A DNA stretch of 5,978 bases from Pseudomonadota bacterium (lineage in GTDB: Bacteria; Pseudomonadota; Gammaproteobacteria; Acidithiobacillales; Acidithiobacillaceae): NCBI GenBank assembly GCA_021827445.1, contig JAKAVW010000198.1, positions 1 to 5,978 of the forward strand, in the 5' to 3' direction. Positions 1 through 5,479 of the stretch are shown here, piece by piece. Every line of letters begins with the position of its first letter. Position 1 is the stretch's first letter. The notes under the pieces are model-generated. The model saw only the letters and a list, made by a program, of their open reading frames with translations, was not told where the DNA came from and made no database searches. The translations under genes were made by a program, and so were the position numbers.

Positions 1-169
1 CAATCAGATGCAGCGGGCCGGCGGCGATATGGCGCGCATGGGCGCGGCCCTTGGCCCCCTCTCCCGGGGCCAGTACGACCGCCTCAAACTGGAGCGCGGC
101 ATGGGACCCCTAGGGCGTAGCCTGCTCCAGTCCGTGCTGGACGCCCTGGCTCAAGCTGAACAGCAGTAA
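1..169 (+). CDS. C-terminal end of an unidentified protein (5' end outside window)
   Basis: An open frame starting at base 2 runs for 55 codons to a TAA at 167-169. Its third codon positions are almost all G or C, as in the neighbouring genes, while the other two forward frames stop earlier, so I take it as the tail of a real gene. The visible residues are rich in Met, Gly and Arg in the first third and then look helical, with a Leu/Ala/Gln-rich end (SLLQSVLDALAQAEQQ). I recognise no family from this fragment and assign no function. It lies 116 nt upstream of cnoX on the same strand; a shared transcript is possible because no convincing terminator separates them. Confidence 0.7.
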   Translation, partial: NQMQRAGGDMARMGAALGPLSRGQYDRLKLERGMGPLGRSLLQSVLDALAQAEQQ

Positions 170-285
170 CAGCCCCGGAAACCAGCCGCGCCTTGAAAAC
201 GCCCCGTTTTGGCCATACCTGAAACGGTAAATAAAGGCAGTACGATCTATCCTCTTCTTCTCACCTCTTTTTCTCAGGAGTCCGT

Positions 286-1155
286 ATGGCAGTCAGTGGA
301 CACGTTCTCGAAGTGAATCTCGGTAATTTTCAGGAAGCCGTCGTAGGGCTATCCCGGAAGGTGCTGGTACTGGTCGACTTCTGGGCGCCCTGGTGCGCAC
401 CCTGCCGGGCCCTGGGTCCGGTCCTCGAAAAACTGGCGGCGGAGATGGACGGCGCCTTCGTGCTCGCCAAGGTCAACTCTGACGAAAACGCGGACTTGTC
501 CCGTCAGTATCAGGTACGCGGCATTCCCGCCGTCAAAGCTTTCAAAGACGGTAAAGTCGTTGACGAATTTACCGGAGCACTACCTGAGTCAACCATCCGC
601 CAGTTTATCGAAAAAAATCTCCCTCTCCCTGGCGATGAACTGCGTGCGCAGGCGTTGAGTGCTATAGCGCAGGGCAAGCCTGTGGAGGCAGAGCAACTAC
701 TGGAACAGGCCATCCGTCTCAGTCCCCGGAATGATCAGGCGCGCCTGGCGTTGGCGCGCCTCGCCATCCAGCAAAACCGTCATGCAGACGCACAGGCGCA
801 ACTTGATGCCATGTCACCGGTTTTTCAACTGGAAAGTGAAGTAGAAGGCCTGAAAGCTCTACTCGAATTCACCGAAACGGCCCGCAGCGCACCACCCATG
901 TCCGAGCTGGAAACCACCATCACCAGCGAAAAGGGCGATCTCCGCGCACAGGCGATGTACCAGCGATCTTTACTCCTGCTTTTGCAGGGACAGGAAGAAG
1001 CAGCACTGGACCAGCTCATCGAGATGGTCGAACGCCACAAAAACTATCAGGACGGTCTGGCCCGCAAAACCGTACTCAAGATATTCGCTCTGCAGGGTAA
1101 TCAGGGACCACTGGTGGAGCTTTACCGGACCCGCCTGTCCCGCGCTTTGCACTGA
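286..1155 (+). CDS. cnoX: CnoX/YbbN-type co-chaperedoxin (thioredoxin domain plus TPR-like tail)
   Basis: This 289-residue cytoplasmic protein has an N-terminal thioredoxin fold (about residues 8-110) and a helical TPR-like C-terminal region (about 115-289). The fold shows the buried Asp31 and Trp33 of VDFWAPW, the redox motif C37-A-P-C40, and the cis-proline P81 in GIPAV. There is no signal peptide. Total length, a TPR tail with repeated Ala/Leu/Gln helices, and an ending of the type GNQGPLVELYRTRL match the YbbN/CnoX family (E. coli YbbN is 284 residues). Family members act as redox-regulated holdases that protect proteins under oxidative stress and pass them to GroEL/ES or DnaK. E. coli CnoX lacks the first active-site Cys, whereas both are present here, so thiol-disulfide exchange activity is plausible. 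The start is set by AGGAG at 276-280, 5 nt before the ATG. The stress-protease gene follows 146 nt downstream. Confidence 0.92.
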   Translation: MAVSGHVLEVNLGNFQEAVVGLSRKVLVLVDFWAPWCAPCRALGPVLEKLAAEMDGAFVLAKVNSDENADLSRQYQVRGIPAVKAFKDGKVVDEFTGALPESTIRQFIEKNLPLPGDELRAQALSAIAQGKPVEAEQLLEQAIRLSPRNDQARLALARLAIQQNRHADAQAQLDAMSPVFQLESEVEGLKALLEFTETARSAPPMSELETTITSEKGDLRAQAMYQRSLLLLLQGQEEAALDQLIEMVERHKNYQDGLARKTVLKIFALQGNQGPLVELYRTRLSRALH

Positions 1156-1195
1156 GAACGTTGCTGTCCACTATCGCCTCCCATTGCGATTTATG

Positions 1196-1204
1196 TGTTA
1201 TGCT
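1196..1204 (+). promoter_or_regulatory. Possible extended -10 (TGTTATGCT) housekeeping promoter upstream of degP
   Basis: TATGCT at 1199-1204 matches TATAAT at four of six positions and is preceded by TG at 1196-1197, the extended -10 element. No TTGACA-like box lies 16-18 nt upstream. It would start transcription near base 1211, giving a leader of roughly 90 nt before degP. This is a weak motif-only call; it would supply basal expression alongside the better sigma-E-like site downstream. Confidence 0.3.
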
Positions 1205-1217
1205 ACGACGATTGGCT

Positions 1218-1246
1218 GGAACTCTCGGCCTTTTTCCAGAGTCCAA
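1218..1246 (+). promoter_or_regulatory. Putative sigma-E/AlgU-type (ECF) promoter for degP
   Basis: GGAACTC at 1218-1224 and GTCCAA at 1241-1246 are separated by 16 nt. The known sigma-E pattern is a GGAACTT-like -35, a spacer of about 15-17 nt, and a GTCnnA-type -10. Here one base of the -35 differs and the invariant AAC and TC are both kept. Transcription would start near base 1252, leaving a leader of about 50 nt before the ATG at 1302. In E. coli and Pseudomonas the degP/mucD protease genes belong to the envelope-stress sigma regulon, so site and gene agree. The match is by eye and has not been scored. Confidence 0.55.
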
Positions 1247-1289
1247 CCCGGAGCATACCGAAGCCCTGACGTTGCAAGACAAAATCCCG

Positions 1290-1295
1290 AAGGAG
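1290..1295 (+). promoter_or_regulatory. Shine-Dalgarno AAGGAG that fixes the degP start
   Basis: AAGGAG lies 6 nt before the ATG at 1302. The frame is open further upstream to a TTG at 1161, but that codon has no ribosome binding site and lies upstream of the putative promoters. The 47 extra residues would also bury the signal peptide. This site therefore supports 1302 as the start. Confidence 0.85.
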
Positions 1296-1301
1296 AGTCC
1301 T

Positions 1302-2819
1302 ATGGCGAATGATCGCCCGAATTCCATGTTGAAACGCCGTAAACTAGTAGTTACTGCCGTGGTAGCGGCGTGTTTTGGTTTTGCACTGGGTGCGACGGAG
1401 TGGGCACAAGCCGATGCGCCTACAGCACCGGCTTTGTCTATCTCGACGAACACGGCGCCTCAACAGGCGTTGGTCGCTCTGCCAGATTTTACCCCGATCA
1501 TCGACCGTTACGGCCCTGCGGTAGTGAATATCAGCAGCACCACCAACAAGGTCATCCACCAGCAAAACAATCCCTTTCCGCCCAATTCGCCGTTCTATCA
1601 GTTTTTTCACCACTTCATGCCCCCTGGACAAAATGGTCCAAGTCCACAGCAACATGAAAAAATCCAGTCGCTTGGCTCCGGCTTCATTATCAGCCCTGAC
1701 GGCTATATCGTCACCGCTGGCCATGTCGTGCGCGGCGCCAACCATATCGTCGTCACCCTCACCAATCACCACGCCTATCCGGCCAAGCTGATCGGTCTTT
1801 CGGTACGTTATGACACCGCACTGCTCAAAATCGACGCCAAAGGCCTGCCCACCGTACCCCTCGGCAACTCGGATAACCTGAAGGTCGGCCAATGGCTGCT
1901 CGCCGTTGGCGCGCCTTTCGGCTTTTACAATACCGTGACCCAAGGTGTGGTCAGTGCCATGAACCGCCCGCTGCCCGATGACGAATATATCCCCTTCATC
2001 CAGAGTGACGTGCCCATCAATCCCGGCAACTCGGGCGGACCGCTCTTCAACATGAAAGGCCAGGTGGTGGGCATCAATGACCAGATCTATACCAACAGCG
2101 GCGGCTACATGGGCCTGTCTTTCTCGATCCCCATCAATACCGTGATGCGCGTGGTGCAGGACTTCAAGGACCACAAGGCGATCCAGTTCGGCTATCTGGG
2201 CGTCGAGGTGCAGGATGTCACGCCGCCGATGGCGCAAGCGCTGCATCTCAAGGAACCGGTGGGCGCACTCGTCGCCTCCGTCATGCCGGGCAGCCCGGCC
2301 GCCAAGGCGGGCATCAAGCCCGGTGACGTCATCGTCACCTATGACAACAAGCCGGTGTACAATGTCGGGCAGTTGCCGCCTATGGTTGGTAATACCCTGC
2401 CGGGCACGCAGGCCAAGGTCGGCATCCTCCATCGCGGAGAAGCGGAAACCAAGGATGTCCTGGTTACTGCCCTACCCAAAAACATGGAAGGGCCTTCCGG
2501 CAGCCAGGAATCATCCAAGCCTGCCAAAATGGGCAAAGTCTCCCGTATGGGCATCCATGTCCAATCTCTGACCCCCAAGATTGAGAAGCAATTGGACGTG
2601 CATCACGGTGTCGTGGTAGTCGGGGTGAGTGAAGGGGCGGCGGCGGAAGCCGGGATCATGCCAGGCATGATCATCCAGCAGATTGATCAACAGGACATCA
2701 ACAGTCCCGCCGAGTTGGAGCACATTGTTGCCAGTCTGCCCGCGAACCAACCCATCCCGTTGCTGGTGCGGCAGGGTAAAGCCAGCATCTATGTGGTGGT
2801 GACCTTACCTAAAAAATAA
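1302..2819 (+). CDS. degP: DegP/HtrA-family periplasmic serine protease (Do type, two PDZ domains)
   Basis: This 505-residue exported ATP-independent protease/chaperone would degrade or hold misfolded envelope proteins. An N-terminal signal has basic KRRK (11-14), a hydrophobic run (15-31) and a likely signal peptidase I site after AQA (35-37). The trypsin-like domain (about 60-290) carries the complete triad: H141 in TAGHVV, D171 in YDTALL, and S244 in NPGNSGGP. PDZ1 spans about 297-392 and PDZ2 about 413-502, the architecture of DegP, DegQ and MucD rather than single-PDZ DegS. The segment before the catalytic His (about 86-120) is rich in Pro, Phe, Asn and His and corresponds to the variable LA loop. 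DegP, DegQ and MucD cannot be separated by motif alone, so the symbol is the family name. A sigma-E-like promoter lies upstream and a strong terminator follows, so the gene can be expressed on its own. A VAAC sequence in the signal peptide leaves lipoprotein anchoring possible. Confidence 0.94.
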   Translation: MANDRPNSMLKRRKLVVTAVVAACFGFALGATEWAQADAPTAPALSISTNTAPQQALVALPDFTPIIDRYGPAVVNISSTTNKVIHQQNNPFPPNSPFYQFFHHFMPPGQNGPSPQQHEKIQSLGSGFIISPDGYIVTAGHVVRGANHIVVTLTNHHAYPAKLIGLSVRYDTALLKIDAKGLPTVPLGNSDNLKVGQWLLAVGAPFGFYNTVTQGVVSAMNRPLPDDEYIPFIQSDVPINPGNSGGPLFNMKGQVVGINDQIYTNSGGYMGLSFSIPINTVMRVVQDFKDHKAIQFGYLGVEVQDVTPPMAQALHLKEPVGALVASVMPGSPAAKAGIKPGDVIVTYDNKPVYNVGQLPPMVGNTLPGTQAKVGILHRGEAETKDVLVTALPKNMEGPSGSQESSKPAKMGKVSRMGIHVQSLTPKIEKQLDVHHGVVVVGVSEGAAAEAGIMPGMIIQQIDQQDINSPAELEHIVASLPANQPIPLLVRQGKASIYVVVTLPKK

Positions 2820-2836
2820 GTCTGGTTTTGCAGAAG

Positions 2837-2875
2837 AACACCCCGTGGCGCATCATCGGTCGCGGGGTGTTTTTT
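2837..2875 (+). terminator. Rho-independent terminator after degP
   Basis: AACACCCCG (2837-2845) pairs perfectly with CGGGGTGTT (2863-2871), a GC-rich 9-bp stem that four further inner pairs with two wobbles can lengthen. A run of six T (2870-2875) follows on the + strand. It begins 17 nt after the degP stop. On the opposite strand the hairpin is followed only by TTCTTCTG, so it may also stop xerD transcripts coming the other way, less efficiently. The rest of the convergent gap (2876-2945) holds nothing else I can support. Confidence 0.9.
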
Positions 2876-2945
2876 GTGCGTGATCGGAGAACGGCTAGTC
2901 TCTCACCACCTGTCAGAACCCCAGATTTTGGGAATTATAAAAGCA

Positions 2946-3899
2946 TTACCCGCGCGGATGATGCTTCTGATGTAGTTCCTTGAGCCGTGCCTGCGCCACA
3001 TAAGTATAAAGCTCGGTGGTGGAGAGGTGCGCGTGGCCAAGCATCAACTGCACACTGCGCAGGTCTGCGCCGTGATTCAGCAGATGGGTAGCGAAGGCGT
3101 GGCGCAAGCCATGAGGCGACACTGGTTGAGTGATCCCGGCGGACTGCGCGTAATGCTCAATGTTTTGCCAGAAACGCTGCCGCGTCATGGCAGCCCCGCG
3201 TCCAGTCACAAAAATGGCAGCACTGATGCGTTCACCCAAAATGTGCGGACGACCACTTTGCAGATACTGCGCCATGCGTCCGGCAGCCACTTCCCCCATG
3301 GGCACCAAGCGTTCCTTGCGACCCTTGCCAAAGACCACCACCAGATCGGCGCTGAGGTCCACCTGGCGCATTTCCAGATTCACCAACTCCGATACCCGCA
3401 AACCGCAGGCGTACATCAACTCCAGCATGGCAGCATCGCGCAATCCCAAGGGACGTGTACAGTCGGGAGCCGCAAGCAGGGCCTCTATTTCCGTTTCGCT
3501 GAGGACATGAGGCAACACACGACCGAGACGGGGACTTTGTAGATTACGGCTGGGATCACGGGCTACCCAACCCTCCCGCTCCGCATAGCCGTAGAAGCGG
3601 CGCACGCTGGAGAGTAGGCGCGCCACAGAGCGCAGAGCCGCTCCGGACTGTAGTTTCTGTCCCAGTATGCGCGCCAGAGCACCTTCATCGGCTGTGGTCA
3701 GGGTCAACTCCTGTTCCGCGAGTGCGGTCGCCAACTGCAGCAGATCCTGACGATAAGCCATCAGAGTATTTTCACCGAGGTTTTTTTCCAGCCACAGCGC
3801 ATCGAGAAAGGCGTCGATCTGCTGACATTCTGCCGACAAGGCGGCAGCTGCGGCACTCAAGCCAGATACAGGCGCATCACTACCAGAGGATGAATCCAT
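2946..3899 (-). CDS. xerD: Site-specific tyrosine recombinase XerD
   Basis: XerD works with XerC at dif, under FtsK control, to resolve chromosome dimers near the terminus. From the ATG at 3899 the protein has 317 residues: an N-terminal SAM-like DNA-binding domain (about 25-112) and a catalytic domain (about 130-310). The tyrosine-recombinase residues are present: R168 in GLRVSEL, K192 in FGKGRKE, H263 and R266 in SPHGLRH, H289 in LGHAHLSTT, and nucleophile Y298. The C-terminal pattern RLKELHQKHHPRG is the XerD type and distinguishes it from XerC. GGAGG at 3909-3913, 9 nt before the ATG, supports this start; the open frame continues upstream, but that lies inside the preceding gene. The start overlaps that gene by 43 nt, implying co-transcription and probable translational coupling. 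The first 20-25 residues are Ser/Ala-rich and longer than in E. coli XerD (298 residues). YTYV replaces the more usual YTHV after the nucleophile. Confidence 0.95.
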   Translation of the reverse strand: MDSSSGSDAPVSGLSAAAAALSAECQQIDAFLDALWLEKNLGENTLMAYRQDLLQLATALAEQELTLTTADEGALARILGQKLQSGAALRSVARLLSSVRRFYGYAEREGWVARDPSRNLQSPRLGRVLPHVLSETEIEALLAAPDCTRPLGLRDAAMLELMYACGLRVSELVNLEMRQVDLSADLVVVFGKGRKERLVPMGEVAAGRMAQYLQSGRPHILGERISAAIFVTGRGAAMTRQRFWQNIEHYAQSAGITQPVSPHGLRHAFATHLLNHGADLRSVQLMLGHAHLSTTELYTYVAQARLKELHQKHHPRG

Positions 3900-5089
3900 G
3901 CCAACGGCCCTCCCGTCAAGGAACCCGCGCGCTGCGCAGTGCGCCACAAAGACCAGAAACCTTCTGGACAACCTTGCGCCACACCACGCTCGGCCACCTG
4001 TAACCACCACTGCGGGCCAGAGCCGGACGCCGCGGCATACAAGGCCCTCTGCCAACTGAATGGCGCGGACACCGGCTCCAGTGCTGCCCGCTCACGATAA
4101 GCGGCCAGCATACTGAAGTCCGGCCAGTCTTCCTGGCGCTGCCATCCGGCAAAGCCAAAAGTAGTCGCCGCGGCGCTGAACAACACTTTCCGTGCCTGCC
4201 GCAAACTGCGGTGCGGTAAGGCCAGCAAACTGCCGAGCCAGACATAGAGACGGACCAGTGGCAGAGGATCCTTGCCGCCACCACCCTCAATGATCATCAG
4301 GGTAACGGTCAGGAAAAGCTGGCGTATGGCGTCCAGGGGCTGGTCGCCGAGGGCGCGGATACGCCCCATGAAGGCGGGCAGATCGCGATCCCGCAGGGCA
4401 TGGAGCAGGGGCTTGTTCGTGGCCGGGTCGCGGCTGGCACGCCCCTCTGGGACCACCACCGCTACCCCGGCTGGCAGTTGCCAGTGACTCTGCAAAAGCG
4501 CCATCGCCCCCAGCGAGAAGGGCTGAGCGGGGAGATCGGCGGCGGCATCATGCCACTGTCCATAAAGAATGGTACGCAGGCCTTGGGCATGGTTGTCATC
4601 GGCCAGACGCTGGGCCAGGCGGGTGAGGACGATTCGCCGGGCATTCTCGTCCTCCGCCATACTGAACAGCAGCGGCGCCAGCGTCTCCAGATCACCGTCT
4701 TCAATGGCCTTGGCGAAGGTGTCCGCCTCCATGTCCAAAGGCATGGGGTTGGCGGCCTCCGACCTCAGCGCGGCAGGCAGGGTGCCTGATGGCTGCACCA
4801 ACGACGCCTCCTGCACCTGTAAGGCCGTCGCCAACAGCGCTGGGGGCAAAGACTCCGCATCAGCGAGGAGCGCCAAGGTATCCGCCACAATCTGCAGGGC
4901 CTGCGCATCTGCGGCGGCGGCCCACCAGTGCGGCAACAGCCACTGCTGCCAAGCGGCGCGCAAAGCCAAGCGCTGAGCGGAATCGGCCCAGAGGATTTCC
5001 CGCTCAGGTACAGAAGCAGAACGCCAGCGTTCGAGGATCTTCCCCGAACCCGGCGTCAGCACCCCCTCATCCAACCCGAACTCGGCCAT
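3857..5089 (-). CDS. Unidentified 410-residue Trp- and Ala/Leu-rich protein between rplS and xerD
   Basis: I do not recognise a family. The predicted protein is probably cytoplasmic: there is no signal peptide, and the most hydrophobic parts (about 256-267 and 280-292) are short and interrupted. It looks mainly helical and is unusually rich in tryptophan (17 of 410), with clusters at W47/W50/W55/W56, W361/W362 and W379/W382, yet has a single Cys (C374). Two linkers stand out: a Pro/Ser/Ala-rich stretch near 98-118 and a glycine run GGGGK at 269-273. The latter lacks the GxxxxGK[ST] pattern of a P-loop, so I do not call nucleotide binding. G/C-rich third positions and position inside a tight same-strand cluster support a real gene. 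The ATG at 5089 is the first standard start in frame after the rplS stop, 24 nt downstream, but has no clear ribosome binding site, so the exact start is uncertain; GTG at codon 10 is another option. Its 3' end overlaps xerD by 43 nt. Confidence 0.8.
   Translation of the reverse strand: MAEFGLDEGVLTPGSGKILERWRSASVPEREILWADSAQRLALRAAWQQWLLPHWWAAAADAQALQIVADTLALLADAESLPPALLATALQVQEASLVQPSGTLPAALRSEAANPMPLDMEADTFAKAIEDGDLETLAPLLFSMAEDENARRIVLTRLAQRLADDNHAQGLRTILYGQWHDAAADLPAQPFSLGAMALLQSHWQLPAGVAVVVPEGRASRDPATNKPLLHALRDRDLPAFMGRIRALGDQPLDAIRQLFLTVTLMIIEGGGGKDPLPLVRLYVWLGSLLALPHRSLRQARKVLFSAAATTFGFAGWQRQEDWPDFSMLAAYRERAALEPVSAPFSWQRALYAAASGSGPQWWLQVAERGVAQGCPEGFWSLWRTAQRAGSLTGGPLAWIHPLVVMRLYLA
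3909..3913 (-). promoter_or_regulatory. Shine-Dalgarno GGAGG for xerD inside the upstream gene
   Basis: Read on the minus strand, GGAGG sits 9 nt before the ATG at 3899, within the 3' end of the 410-codon gene. It selects this ATG over the longer open frame that extends back to 4055, and would be kept open by ribosomes translating the upstream gene. Confidence 0.7.
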
Positions 5090-5113
5090 GGCCGAGTGCC
5101 GCGTCAGGCTGCA

Positions 5114-5458
5114 TCAGCCCAGCTTTTCTTTGATGCGCGCGGCTTTACCGGAGAGGTCACGCAGGTAGTAGAGCTTGGCGCGGCGCACATCACCACGACG
5201 CTTCACTTCTACCTTGGTCACCAGCGGCGAATAGGAGGGGAAAACGCGCTCCACCCCTTCACCGTTGGAGATTTTGCGAACCGTGAAAGCAGAGTGCAGG
5301 CCACGGTTACGGCGGGCAATGCAAATGCCTTCAAAAATCTGGATGCGCTCGCGGTCGCCTTCCTTCACCTTTACGTGAACGGCCACCGTGTCGCCCGCAC
5401 CAAAAGTCGGCAGTGCCGACTTCATCTGTTCCTGATTGATTTCGTCAATGATGTTCAT
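5114..5458 (-). CDS. rplS: 50S ribosomal protein L19
   Basis: This 114-residue protein of the large ribosomal subunit sits at the 30S-50S interface. It shows the family's hallmark stretches: the N-terminal EINQEQMK, the FEGICIARRNRGLHSAFTVR segment, KISNGEGVERVFPSYSP, and the C-terminal VKRRGDVRRAKLYYLRDLSG ending in KAARIKEKLG. Length is within one residue of E. coli L19 (115). The frame also has a TTG two codons earlier, at 5464, but that codon abuts the ribosome binding site; the ATG at 5458 has ideal 6-nt spacing. It follows trmD by 21 nt, the classical trmD-rplS order (usually preceded by rpsP and rimM, here outside the window), and is followed after 24 nt by a gene of unknown function in the same frame. 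Confidence 0.98.
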   Translation of the reverse strand: MNIIDEINQEQMKSALPTFGAGDTVAVHVKVKEGDRERIQIFEGICIARRNRGLHSAFTVRKISNGEGVERVFPSYSPLVTKVEVKRRGDVRRAKLYYLRDLSGKAARIKEKLG

Positions 5459-5464
5459 CCCCAA

Positions 5465-5470
5465 CTCCTT
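5465..5470 (-). promoter_or_regulatory. Shine-Dalgarno AAGGAG that fixes the rplS start
   Basis: On the minus strand AAGGAG is followed by TTGGGG and then ATG at 5458. The 6-nt spacing to ATG is optimal, while the in-frame TTG at 5464 would have none, so the L19 start is placed at 5458. Confidence 0.85.
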
Positions 5471-5479
5471 AGCCTAGTA

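Noticed and set aside
193..221. Sigma-70 promoter for cnoX (TTGAAA at 193-198)
   Set aside because: The -35 box is good, but the hexamers 16-17 nt downstream (ATACCT, TACCTG) match TATAAT poorly, so no promoter is claimed.
1161..1301. N-terminal extension of the protease from a TTG at 1161
   Set aside because: There is no ribosome binding site before the TTG, the extension lies upstream of and across the putative promoters, and it would place 47 residues ahead of a good signal peptide. ATG 1302 has AAGGAG at 6-nt spacing.
1344..2432. Long (362-codon) open frame antisense to degP
   Set aside because: Its translation is dominated by His, Asp, Arg and Gly repeats typical of the mirror frame of a GC-rich gene, it has no recognisable domain, and it lies wholly within a confidently identified protease gene.
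2921..2933. Short inverted repeat CCCA/TGGG as a terminator for xerD
   Set aside because: The stem is only 4 bp and has no T-run on the minus strand, so it is too weak to call.
2934..2939. Perfect TATAAT on the minus strand just after xerD
   Set aside because: No TTGACA-like box lies at the right distance, and no minus-strand gene starts between here and the degP terminator; it is probably just an AT-rich intergenic patch.
3900..4055. 52-residue N-terminal extension of XerD from an upstream start at 4055
   Set aside because: This stretch is fully inside the preceding gene, does not resemble XerD, and the ATG at 3899 has its own GGAGG.
4278..4290. GGGGK (residues 269-273) in the unknown protein as a Walker A nucleotide-binding loop
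   Set aside because: The GxxxxGK[ST] spacing is absent, Lys is followed by Asp, and no Walker B-like strand is evident.
4272..5133. Several plus-strand open frames opposite the 410-codon gene
   Set aside because: They overlap each other in different frames, are Arg/Ser/Pro-rich in the manner of GC-rich shadow frames, and lack ribosome binding sites or known domains. The minus-strand frame is longer and fits the gene cluster.
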